Shown piece after piece: positions 47,337-55,041 of a DNA stretch of 64,000 nucleotides (within the stretch, counting starts at the first letter, position 1; each line of letters begins with the position of its first letter). The notes under the pieces were generated by a model, which saw only the letters and a program-made list of their open reading frames with translations, searched no databases and had not been told where the DNA came from. Made by a program: the position numbers and the translations under genes. Source of the DNA: Burkholderia territorii (GTDB lineage Bacteria; Pseudomonadota; Gammaproteobacteria; Burkholderiales; Burkholderiaceae). The stretch covers positions 62,001-126,000 of the forward strand of contig NZ_CADFEJ010000001.1 of the NCBI RefSeq assembly GCF_902833055.1, in the 5' to 3' direction.

Positions 47337-47948
47337 TTACCGCGTGGCGATGACCACGGCGGCGCCCGCCATTGCGGCGGCGCTCGTGCGGTTTGCGATC
47401 TTGATCGCGCGCCGCGTGAGGATGAATTTACGTACGCGTGTTGCGACGAACGCCCACGCGCAATCGGCGGTGATCAGCACGGCCAGCATCGTACCGACGA
47501 GCTCGGCCCAGCCAATCACATTGACGTGCGTGAGGTCGATGATGGTGGGCAGCAGCGCAAGGTAGAAGAGAACGATCTTCGGATTCCCAAGGGTCACCAA
47601 CGCGCCGGCCATGAACATGCGCCAACCGGAGCGGCCGCGCGGAATATCCTCTGTCGGCGAATCGGCCGGAGCGGCCCACATCCTCCATGCGAGGAACAAC
47701 AGGTAGGCTGCACCGGCGAGCTTCAGGATGAAGAATCCGGCCGCGAACGTATGCGCGACGACGGCGAGGCCAGCAACCGCACACGTCAGCCACAGCGCCT
47801 CGCCGATCCACATCGCGGCGAGAAACGGCAGCACGTCGCGCACGCCGTTCGTCAGCACGCGCGCGACGAGCGCGGCGACGCTCGGGCCGGGCGTGCCGGC
47901 GGTGACGAGCAGGGCGAGGGCGAACACGGCGAGCGCGGACAGCGACAT
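47337..47948 (-). CDS. LysE-family amino acid exporter
   Basis: A 203-residue inner-membrane protein with about six hydrophobic helices. The signature TPGPSVAALVARVLTNG near residue 19 and GALVTLGNPKIVLFYLALLP in the middle are LysE/RhtB-family marks. It exports an amino acid or homoserine lactone-like compound; the substrate is unknown. It is divergent from an acetyltransferase gene. Confidence 0.9.
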   Translation of the reverse strand: MSLSALAVFALALLVTAGTPGPSVAALVARVLTNGVRDVLPFLAAMWIGEALWLTCAVAGLAVVAHTFAAGFFILKLAGAAYLLFLAWRMWAAPADSPTEDIPRGRSGWRMFMAGALVTLGNPKIVLFYLALLPTIIDLTHVNVIGWAELVGTMLAVLITADCAWAFVATRVRKFILTRRAIKIANRTSAAAMAGAAVVIATR

Positions 47949-47971
47949 GGCGAACCTCGTGGGCAGGGCGT

Positions 47972-47992
47972 TCGAAACGTATGAAGTTTCGA
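47972..47992. promoter_or_regulatory. Inverted repeat between LysE and acetyltransferase genes
   Basis: TCGAAAC and GTTTCGA are exact reverse complements with a 7-base spacer. TATAGT (47994-47999) follows, a good -10 for the plus-strand gene. The site is a candidate operator for one or both divergent genes. Confidence 0.45.
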
Positions 47993-48031
47993 TTATAGTG
48001 ACGGCCGTTCCTGCTTGTCTGCCTCGTCGTG

Positions 48032-48559
48032 ATGACAGTATCGATCCGGATTCGTCCCGCCACGCGGGAAGACGCGGCCGCGATGGCCGCCGTGGAAGTG
48101 GCCGCCGCCCAGCGCTTTCGCGACATCGGCATGCCCGATATCGCCGACGGCGAGCCGACCGATGCGGCCGACGTGCGGATGCGCATCGACGACGGTCGCG
48201 CGTATGTCGCGACGGACGAAGCGGGGACGTGCGTGGGCTTTGCGTTCTACCGGCCGCTCGATGCGCGGCGGCTCTATCTGGAGGAGCTGGATGTCGCGCC
48301 GTCGCACGCCGGCCAGCGGATCGGCGCGCGCCTGATCGAACGGATCATGGCGCGCGCCGCGCAAGACGGCATCGCGGAGGTCGTGCTGTCGACGTTTCGC
48401 GATGCGCCGTGGAACGCGCCGTACTATGCGCGCCTCGGCTTCGACATCATCGACGACGCATCGCTCGACGACACGCTGCGCGCGATTCGCGCGCATCACG
48501 TTGCACGCGGTCTGGACGAGACGCAGCGCGTGTTCATGCGCGCGGACGTGCGCGCATGA
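48032..48559 (+). CDS. GNAT-family N-acetyltransferase
   Basis: A 175-residue acetyl-CoA-dependent acetyltransferase. IRPATREDAAAMAAVE starts the fold; LDVAPSHAGQRIGARLIERIM is the acetyl-CoA loop (pattern QxxGxG/A) near residue 100, and NAPYYARLGFDIIDD is the last conserved part. The start at 48032 is ATG; a GTG is one codon before it. The acceptor is unknown. It is divergent from the LysE exporter, a frequent pairing in detoxification of amino acids or amines. Confidence 0.9.
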   Translation: MTVSIRIRPATREDAAAMAAVEVAAAQRFRDIGMPDIADGEPTDAADVRMRIDDGRAYVATDEAGTCVGFAFYRPLDARRLYLEELDVAPSHAGQRIGARLIERIMARAAQDGIAEVVLSTFRDAPWNAPYYARLGFDIIDDASLDDTLRAIRAHHVARGLDETQRVFMRADVRA

Positions 48560-48574
48560 GCGTGTGGCCGGCCG

Positions 48575-49636
48575 TCAGGCCGCGTCGCTGAGCGCCGGGT
48601 AGTCGGTGTAACCCGTTTCGCCCTTGGCGTAGAACGTTTCCGGCACCGGCTCGTTCAACGGCGCACCGAGCTCGAGGCGGCGCGGCAGGTCCGGGTTCGC
48701 GATGAACAGCTTGCCCCACGCGATCGCGTCGGCCTGGCCGCTCGCGAGCGTTTCCTGCGCCGATTCGAGCGTGAACTGCTCGTTCGCGATCAGCGGGCCG
48801 CCGAACGCTTCCTTCAGACGCGGGCTCAAATGGTCGCCCGAATACGATTCGCGCGTGAAGATGAACGCGATCTTGCGGCGGCCGAGTTCGCGCGCGACGT
48901 AACCGAACGTCGCGGCCGGATCGGAATCGCCCATCGTATGCGCGTCGCCGCGCGGCGCGAGATGCACGCCGACCCGGCCCGCGCCCCACACGTCGATCGC
49001 CGCGTCGACCACCTCGAGCAGCAGGCGCGCGCGGTTCTCGATCGGGCCGCCGTATGCGTCCGTGCGGTGGTTGGTGCTGTCCTGCAGGAACTGGTCGAGC
49101 AGGTAGCCGTTCGCGCCGTGGATCTCGACACCGTCGAACCCGGCCTTCTTCGCGTTCTCGGCACCGTTGCGGTACGCGGCGACGATGCCCGGAATTTCAT
49201 CGAGTTCGAGCGCGCGCGGGGTCACGTACGGGCGCGGCGGGCGCACGAGACTCACGTGACCGCCCGCGGCGATTGCGCTCGGCGCGACCGGCAGGTCGCC
49301 GTTCAGGAACATCGGATCCGAAATCCGGCCGACGTGCCAGAGCTGCAGCACGATGCGGCCGCCGGCCGCGTGCACGGCCTGCGTCACGCGCTTCCAGCCT
49401 TCCACCTGCTCGTCGGACCAGATGCCCGGCGTGTCCGCGTAGCCGACGCCTTGGGGCGTGACCGAGGTCGCTTCGGTGATGATCAGACCGGCCGACGCGC
49501 GCTCGGCGTAATAGCGGGCCATCAGGTCGTTGGGCACGCGCGCGCTACCGGCGCGGGCACGGGTCAGCGGCGCCATCACGACGCGGTTCGGCAGGGTCAG
49601 GTCGCCGAGGGTAACGGGATCGAACAGGGTAGGCAT
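48575..49636 (-). CDS. Old Yellow Enzyme-family ene reductase
   Basis: A 353-residue FMN enzyme of the NemA/OYE group. [10 protein letters not shown] and [10 protein letters not shown] are FMN-binding parts; [20 protein letters not shown] (His and Asn for the substrate carbonyl) and NHRTDAYGG are family marks. Such enzymes reduce electrophilic alkenes or nitro compounds with NADPH. The gene follows an ArsR regulator gene by 72 bases on the same strand, so it is probably induced by electrophiles or metals. Confidence 0.94.
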   Translation of the reverse strand: MPTLFDPVTLGDLTLPNRVVMAPLTRARAGSARVPNDLMARYYAERASAGLIITEATSVTPQGVGYADTPGIWSDEQVEGWKRVTQAVHAAGGRIVLQLWHVGRISDPMFLNGDLPVAPSAIAAGGHVSLVRPPRPYVTPRALELDEIPGIVAAYRNGAENAKKAGFDGVEIHGANGYLLDQFLQDSTNHRTDAYGGPIENRARLLLEVVDAAIDVWGAGRVGVHLAPRGDAHTMGDSDPAATFGYVARELGRRKIAFIFTRESYSGDHLSPRLKEAFGGPLIANEQFTLESAQETLASGQADAIAWGKLFIANPDLPRRLELGAPLNEPVPETFYAKGETGYTDYPALSDAA

Positions 49637-49708
49637 GGCAGGTAAACCTCTTCAGAAAGGCGGGATGACCGCCGCGTCGTGCGCGGCGTGCGGCCCGCAT
49701 GGCCTGGG

Positions 49709-50017
49709 TCAGAGTTCGCGGCGCAGGGCGTCGAGAAATGCGTCGATGACGGCCTCGTTGCGCCGGAAGAACGCCCACTGGCCGATCCGCGTCGACGTCA
49801 CGAGGCCCGCGCGCTGCAACGTCGCCAAGTGCGCGGAGACGGTCGACTGCGACAGCCCGCAGCGCGCGTCGATCTGCCCGGCACAGACGCCGTGGTCATA
49901 CGGCAGCGTCTGCTCCGGGAAATGCGCGCCCGGCGTTTTCAGCCAGACGAGGATTTCCCGGCGCACGGGGTTCGAAAGCGCTTTCAGGATCGCGTCGATG
50001 TCGAGTTCGGTCGGCAT
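49709..50017 (-). CDS. ArsR-family transcriptional regulator
   Basis: A 102-residue winged helix-turn-helix repressor. ILKALSNPVRREILVWL is the first helix and QSTVSAHLATLQRAGLVTS is the recognition part. Cys residues (GVCAGQIDARCGLS) just before the recognition helix could sense an electrophile or metal, though they are not the classic ArsR metal site. It is transcribed with the Old Yellow Enzyme gene. The start at 50017 removes an Arg/Ser-rich upstream stretch. Confidence 0.92.
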   Translation of the reverse strand: MPTELDIDAILKALSNPVRREILVWLKTPGAHFPEQTLPYDHGVCAGQIDARCGLSQSTVSAHLATLQRAGLVTSTRIGQWAFFRRNEAVIDAFLDALRREL

Positions 50018-50088
50018 GGAAAGGTGTGGTGTTCGGGGCGTGCTGCTGGAAAACCGGTGCAAACGGGTATCGTCGATGGGCGAATCAT

Positions 50089-50108
50089 ATATCGTAAAAA
50101 GACGATAT
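50089..50108. promoter_or_regulatory. Candidate ArsR operator
   Basis: ATATCGT and ACGATAT are exact reverse complements with a 6-base spacer AAAAAG, and the flanks extend the symmetry to 9 of 10 bases. It lies 72 bases upstream of the ArsR start in otherwise AT-rich sequence and matches what ArsR dimers bind. Confidence 0.65.
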
Positions 50109-50161
50109 GTGTGAAGGCACTGACGCGAGTAGGGTTGTTGATGTGCTCTGGCACCGGCGCG

Positions 50162-51061
50162 TCACGCGCCCGCGTATTGGGCGAACAGCCAGCGGCGCAT
50201 GGCCTCCAGCGCTTCCGAATGGGCGTTGGCTTGCGGAAAGACGACGTAAAACCCGAGCGACATCGGAAACGAAAAATCGAACACGCGGCGCAGCCGGCCT
50301 TCCGCGATATCGCGTTCGACGAGCGGCTCGCTGGTCAGCGCGATGCCTTGACCGGCGATGGCGGCGTCGATGGCGAGCAGCGACTGGCTGAACCGCGGCC
50401 CTTTCGTCGGATCGGTGCGCCCCGTTGCACCGAGCTTCCCGATGAATTCGGGCCACAGGTCGTGCGCGTCGTGCAACAGCGCATGCGTCGACAAGTCCGC
50501 CGGTGTGCGGATCGGCGGCGCGCCGTCGAGCAGTGCCGGGCTGGCGACCGCGAAGATGTCGAGCGGAAACAGCAACTGCGCGGACAGGCCGGCCGGGAAC
50601 GGCGGCTTGCCGAGCCGGATCGCGATGTCGACGCCGTCGGCGCGGAACGACGCAAGACGTTCGTCGGCGATGACGCGAACCTCGATGTCGGGGTGCTGGC
50701 GGCCGAAGTCCGACAGGCGCGGGATCAGCCACTTCGACGCGAACGATGGCGTCGTGGTGACCGTCAGGACGCTGGGGCGCTGACCGAGGGCGTCCGTGGC
50801 ATCGGCGATGATCTGCAGCGCGCGCTGGACCGACGAAAAATACTCGAGCCCTTCGCGCGTCAGCGCCAGGCCTCTGGGCATACGCCGGAACAGTTGAATT
50901 TCCACGACGTTCTCCAGATGCCTGACCTGCTGCGCCACCGCGCCCTGGGTCACGCCGAGTTCGTCGGCGGCCAGCCGGAAATTGAGGTGGCGCGCGGCGG
51001 CCTCGAACGCGCGAAGCGCATTGAGCGGCGGGAACCGGCGGGTACGCGACAGAGCCTTCAT
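50162..51061 (-). CDS. LysR-family regulator, GcvA-like
   Basis: A 299-residue LysR protein. LNALRAFEAAARHLNFRLAA and TQGAVAQQVRHLE form the helix-turn-helix in the GcvA/AmpR-like style, followed by the effector domain. It is divergent from the next SDR gene with a 121-base gap, and probably controls it. The gap contains GTAG, AAAAA, CTAC near the LysR start, only a weak symmetric site. Confidence 0.92.
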   Translation of the reverse strand: MKALSRTRRFPPLNALRAFEAAARHLNFRLAADELGVTQGAVAQQVRHLENVVEIQLFRRMPRGLALTREGLEYFSSVQRALQIIADATDALGQRPSVLTVTTTPSFASKWLIPRLSDFGRQHPDIEVRVIADERLASFRADGVDIAIRLGKPPFPAGLSAQLLFPLDIFAVASPALLDGAPPIRTPADLSTHALLHDAHDLWPEFIGKLGATGRTDPTKGPRFSQSLLAIDAAIAGQGIALTSEPLVERDIAEGRLRRVFDFSFPMSLGFYVVFPQANAHSEALEAMRRWLFAQYAGA

Positions 51062-51182
51062 GCAGTAGAAAAACTACAGGGTATGTGGAGAAATCATCGT
51101 TCGACAACGCGATTATAGAGTCCTACAGTGGCGCTTCAGGACGAAGATCGCGGCGTTGAGCCGACCTATCCGGGAGAACAGC

Positions 51183-51887
51183 ATGACTGTAGAGAAAGTG
51201 GCATTGGTGACGGCGGCCGGCAAGGGCATGGGCGCCGCGATCGCGCGGGATCTGGCGAGCAGCGGTTATCGCGTCGCGCTGATGTCGCCGTCCGGCAGCG
51301 CGACGGAGCTTGCCGGGGAACTCGGCGGCTTCGGCATGGCGGGCTCCGTCACCGAAGACGCCGACATCGAGCGCTTCGTGAGCGGCACGCTCGCGAAGTA
51401 CGGCCGCATCGATGCGGTCGTCAACAACACCGGGCATCCGCCGAAGGGCGATCTGCTCGCGATCGAGGACGACAACTGGCACGCGGGGCTCGACCTGATC
51501 GTGCTCAACGTCGTTCGCGTGCTGCGCCGGGTGACGCCCGTCTTCCTGAAGCAGGGCGGCGGCGCGGTGGTCAACATCTCGAGCTTCGCTGCCGACGCAC
51601 CCGAGCAGGCGATGCCGGTGTCGTCCGCGCTGCGCGCGGCGCTGAGTTCCGTTACGCGCCTGTACGCCGAGCGGTATGCGAAGGACAACATCCGCATCAA
51701 CTCGGTGCTGCCCGGCTTCATCGACAGCTGGCCGGAGACGCCCGAGATCGTCGCGCGCATTCCGGTCGGCCGCTTCGGCAGGACGCAGGAGATCGCGCAG
51801 ACGGTGACGTTCCTGCTGTCGGAAGGCGCCGGCTACATCACCGGGCAGAACATTCGGGTCGACGGCGGGATCGTGCGCGCACTGTAG
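51183..51887 (+). CDS. SDR-family protein lacking the catalytic Tyr and Lys
   Basis: A 234-residue protein with the SDR fold: the glycine motif TAAGKGMG, NNTGHPP as NNAG-like, NISSFAAD, and GQNIRVDGGI at the end. Where the catalytic YxxxK should be, the sequence reads SSALRAALSS, so Tyr and Lys are replaced by Ser and Arg. It probably cannot act as a normal dehydrogenase and may bind cofactor or act in another way. The start at 51183 follows GGGAGAACAGC. It is divergent from the GcvA-like regulator. Confidence 0.88.
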   Translation: MTVEKVALVTAAGKGMGAAIARDLASSGYRVALMSPSGSATELAGELGGFGMAGSVTEDADIERFVSGTLAKYGRIDAVVNNTGHPPKGDLLAIEDDNWHAGLDLIVLNVVRVLRRVTPVFLKQGGGAVVNISSFAADAPEQAMPVSSALRAALSSVTRLYAERYAKDNIRINSVLPGFIDSWPETPEIVARIPVGRFGRTQEIAQTVTFLLSEGAGYITGQNIRVDGGIVRAL

Positions 51888-51916
51888 GCGCAACGCGCGG
51901 CACGGCGGCCGCGGCG

Positions 51917-53056
51917 TCAGTTGTGCCGCTCGCCGATGCGGTTTTCTTCCGGACTCCAGACGCTGAGCCCTTCCGTCGGATCCATCGGCAGATCCCAGGG
52001 CCGCGCGGCGATCGCCTGCATCGTCGCGTCGAACCCGGCCTGCCGGCGGGCCGCGATACCGGCGGGTGTGAAATCGATGTCCTTCCACTGATCGTCGCCG
52101 TCGAGTCGCGGCGCCGCGAGCTTGATCACGTGCATCGTCGTCTGACAGCCCCACGCGGCGAGCGCTTTCACATCGGCCGTCGTGCGTTCCGCCTCCGGCA
52201 GCCGCATGACCAGTTCGCGGATCACGTGGCGCAGCCGGTGAATCTGCTGCTGCCGCGCGATGTTGCTGTCCGTGCGGCTCGCGTACTGAATGTCCTTCTG
52301 CCGCTCCGACACCTGCCAGATGCTTTGCGGCTCCGGCCCGACCGGGTTCCACATCTGCACCGAGAAGATGATCGAGCTGCGACGCGGTGCGTCGTCCAGC
52401 ACGACCTCGACGGGCGTATTCGAATAGATGCCGCCGTCCCAGTAGGGCGTGCCGTCGACCCGCACGGCCGGGAACGCGGGCGGCAGCGCGCCGGAACTCA
52501 TCACATGCTCGATGCCGAGCGGCCGGTCGCGCGAATCGAAATAGCGCATCGTGCCCGTGCACGCGTTGACCGCGCCGACGGTCAGCCGTGGCCGGCCGGC
52601 GTTCAGCAGGTCGAGGTCGACGAGCGACGCAAGCGTGTCGCGCAGCGGCTCGACCACGTAGTAAGACGCGCGCTCGACGCCGACTCGCGCAAGCGGCCCG
52701 AGCCACGCGGCGGGATTCGGCCGGAAGAATCCCGGCAGGCCCGCGCCGATGACGGCCAGTTCCGAGCCGATCTTGTCCCAGCTCGTCGGCAAGCCCGGCA
52801 GGTTCACGGCGGGCCGTTCGGTGACGTGGCGCCAGAATTCGCCCATCCGTTGCGCGCGATGGGCGGGCGCGTTGCCGGCGATCAGCGCCGCGTTGATCGC
52901 GCCGATCGACGTGCCGATGACCCAGTCGGGCTGGATGCCCGCCGCGTCCATCGCCTCGAATACGCCGAGCTGGTACGCGCCGAGTGCGCCGCCGCCCTGG
53001 AGCACGAGCACAACCTGGCCCGGCAGCGCCGGATGTGCGGGTTGACTTGCCGTCAT
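51917..53056 (-). CDS. Patatin-like phospholipase
   Basis: A 379-residue protein. The oxyanion loop LQGGGALGAYQLGVFE is near residue 20, the nucleophile Ser in GTSIGAINA near 52, and the catalytic Asp in DGGIYSNTPVE near 200; the last two form the Ser-Asp dyad of patatin lipases. The C-terminal 120 residues include DIQYASRTDSNIARQQQIHRLRHV, found in bacterial patatins with an extra helical domain. No signal peptide, so likely cytoplasmic or type-secreted. It converges on the SDR gene. Confidence 0.92.
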   Translation of the reverse strand: MTASQPAHPALPGQVVLVLQGGGALGAYQLGVFEAMDAAGIQPDWVIGTSIGAINAALIAGNAPAHRAQRMGEFWRHVTERPAVNLPGLPTSWDKIGSELAVIGAGLPGFFRPNPAAWLGPLARVGVERASYYVVEPLRDTLASLVDLDLLNAGRPRLTVGAVNACTGTMRYFDSRDRPLGIEHVMSSGALPPAFPAVRVDGTPYWDGGIYSNTPVEVVLDDAPRRSSIIFSVQMWNPVGPEPQSIWQVSERQKDIQYASRTDSNIARQQQIHRLRHVIRELVMRLPEAERTTADVKALAAWGCQTTMHVIKLAAPRLDGDDQWKDIDFTPAGIAARRQAGFDATMQAIAARPWDLPMDPTEGLSVWSPEENRIGERHN

Positions 53057-53171
53057 CGCTTGCCTCGTGGTCGGTGACGGCCGGCGGGCGCCGGCCGGAT
53101 GCAACCAGTGTAGGCGATGGTCGGGCGGCGGCCGCGCGGCTGGACGTTCGCGGGCCGTGCGGCGCGCTGCG

Positions 53172-53513
53172 TCATTCCACGGTGATGGTCTCCTTCATGT
53201 ATGGATGAATCCCGCAGAACACCTTGTATACCCCGGGCTTGTCGAAACGGAACGAGTAGGTCTCGTCCTGGTCGAGCGCTTTCGAATGGAAGATGCCCGC
53301 GTCGTTGACGACGGTATGCGGTTCCGCGTCGAGGTTTTTCCACGTGACCGTCGTGCCGGCCTTGATCGTGGTCGACATCGGCGAAAACATGAAATTGCGG
53401 ATCGTCACGAGCGGGCCGGCCGGGCTCTGCGCGAATGCGGCCGGCGGCGTGCCGGCAGCGGCCGCGCACAGGGTCAGCGCGGCCGCCAGCGTCGACGGTT
53501 TCAGGAAGGTCAT
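53172..53513 (-). CDS. Periplasmic cupredoxin (amicyanin/plastocyanin-like)
   Basis: A 113-residue precursor with a signal peptide ending near FAQS. The mature domain is a single cupredoxin: copper ligands are His66 (EPHTVV), Cys100, His103 and Met106 (FCGIHPYMK), the type-1 copper pattern of plastocyanin-like proteins. It is expected to pass electrons in the periplasm. It follows the Tat-dependent phosphoesterase gene by 23 bases on the same strand, so the two likely form an operon. Confidence 0.92.
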   Translation of the reverse strand: MTFLKPSTLAAALTLCAAAAGTPPAAFAQSPAGPLVTIRNFMFSPMSTTIKAGTTVTWKNLDAEPHTVVNDAGIFHSKALDQDETYSFRFDKPGVYKVFCGIHPYMKETITVE

Positions 53514-53536
53514 GTCGGTCTCCTTGCGTATCAGTA

Positions 53537-54481
53537 TCAGGCGAGCGTCGTGTCGTGCAGCGACGCGGCGACGGGATGGCCGGCGAAGTCGACGGTCGTC
53601 ACGCCGAGCATCGCGGGCAGCCGGTCGTGCGGCACCGTGAGCGGCACCGGGCCCGGGCCGTTGCCGGCGGTCGGCTGCGGGAAGGCGGTAGAGCGCGCGG
53701 TGTGGAACGTCACGTTGCCCTCGACCTTCGACACGATCTGGTGGATGTGCCCGTTCAGCACGGTGACCGAGCCGAAGCGGCGCAGCAGCGCCATCGTCTG
53801 CGGTGCGTCGCCGGTGCCCCAGCCCCAGGGTTCGTAGATGGTCCACATCGGCATGTGCGAGAACACGACGATCGGCGTGCTCGACGATTGCCCCTTCAGG
53901 TCCTGCGCGAGCCACGCGAGTTGCTCGTCGCCGAAGCTGCCGAGCCCGTTGGGCTTGAAATGCATCACGTTGACGAGCGCGACGAAATGCACGCCCGCGT
54001 GATCGAAGCTGTAGTAGCCGCGGTTGTCGGACGCCTTGCCGAACCGGCTGAAATATTCGGCGCCGGAGCCGTCGGTCACGTCGTGCTCGCCGGGCACCGT
54101 ATGCAGCTCGGGCACGCGCAACGCGGACAGCAGTTGCGACGCGTGGTCGAATTCCTCCGCCTTGGACAGATGCGTGATGTCGCCGGTGTGGATCGCAAGC
54201 GCGGGCGCGGCCGGCATTGCGTTGACCAGATCGATCGTTTGCCGAAGCGTGGCCGCGACATCGGGATTCGCGTCCTTGTTGAAGCCGATGTGCGTGTCGC
54301 TGACCTGCACGAACAGCGGCCGGCCCGCGTTCGCGGGGAGTGCGGCGCCGCTTTGCGCGAGCGCGAGATCGAACGGCGTGAGGATGCCGCCCGACAGCGT
54401 AAACAGCGTGCCGAGGCCGCCGAACGCCATGCATTGCAGGGCCTTGCGGCGCGACGGGCGGGTGGGAGTCGATGAAGACAT
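53537..54481 (-). CDS. Metallophosphoesterase with Tat signal
   Basis: A 314-residue calcineurin-type phosphoesterase. The N-terminus SRRKALQCMAFGG is a twin-arginine signal followed by a hydrophobic stretch, so it is probably folded in the cytoplasm with its metals and exported. The metal-binding motifs are DTHIG, GDITH, GEHD and GHIHQ, with SHMPMW. It lies upstream of the cupredoxin gene in one operon, a partnership also seen in other Burkholderiales; the substrate is not known. Confidence 0.92.
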   Translation of the reverse strand: MSSSTPTRPSRRKALQCMAFGGLGTLFTLSGGILTPFDLALAQSGAALPANAGRPLFVQVSDTHIGFNKDANPDVAATLRQTIDLVNAMPAAPALAIHTGDITHLSKAEEFDHASQLLSALRVPELHTVPGEHDVTDGSGAEYFSRFGKASDNRGYYSFDHAGVHFVALVNVMHFKPNGLGSFGDEQLAWLAQDLKGQSSSTPIVVFSHMPMWTIYEPWGWGTGDAPQTMALLRRFGSVTVLNGHIHQIVSKVEGNVTFHTARSTAFPQPTAGNGPGPVPLTVPHDRLPAMLGVTTVDFAGHPVAASLHDTTLA

Positions 54482-54736
54482 GTGAGCCTCGCATTCGTAT
54501 GACGGAACCGGACGGCCGGATCGTCCTGGAAGTAGCCGGCGCCTTCACGTGCCATACCGATGCGGCGACGGGTTTATTCCCGCTCTGGTGCGAGGCCGGA
54601 CACGGCCGTTCGCGTCTTGCGCAGCGATGGCGGATCGCTTGCGGATGACCTGTCAATGTCCTGTAAGTGACACGTCACGTTTGCGTCATGTGCGCCCGAT
54701 AGCCTGCGACACCGAATCACCTCTCCGGAGCCCCTC

Positions 54737-54961
54737 ATGCCGAATCTCGCGGCAACGGAAATCAGTCGTGCGGGTCGTCGAAGCGCGCGTACCCTCAGCC
54801 TCGCGCTGTTCTTTCCGATCGTTGCCAGCGGCATCGTCCACGTCGGCGCCCAGCCGAGCGTGGATCACGGTCCGGTCCGGGCAAGCCTGATCCTGCCGTT
54901 CGTGCTGCTCGTCGTCGCTCCGTGGGCGGCACGGTACCGGGCGTTCCACAAGGTGTTCTGA
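54737..54961 (+). CDS. Small membrane protein
   Basis: A 74-residue protein with two hydrophobic stretches (LSLALFFPIVASGIVHVG and ASLILPFVLLVVAPWAA). CTCCGGAG lies six bases before the ATG, which supports it. It stands before the nitrate/taurine-type permease gene, separated by 80 bases. No family is recognised. Confidence 0.6.
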   Translation: MPNLAATEISRAGRRSARTLSLALFFPIVASGIVHVGAQPSVDHGPVRASLILPFVLLVVAPWAARYRAFHKVF

Positions 54962-55041
54962 GCCGCGCCGGCCGATGCCATACGCGGTCGCGCAGTGCGC
55001 GGCCGATCCCATCGATTTTCAATTCGACCAAGACGCTACCG

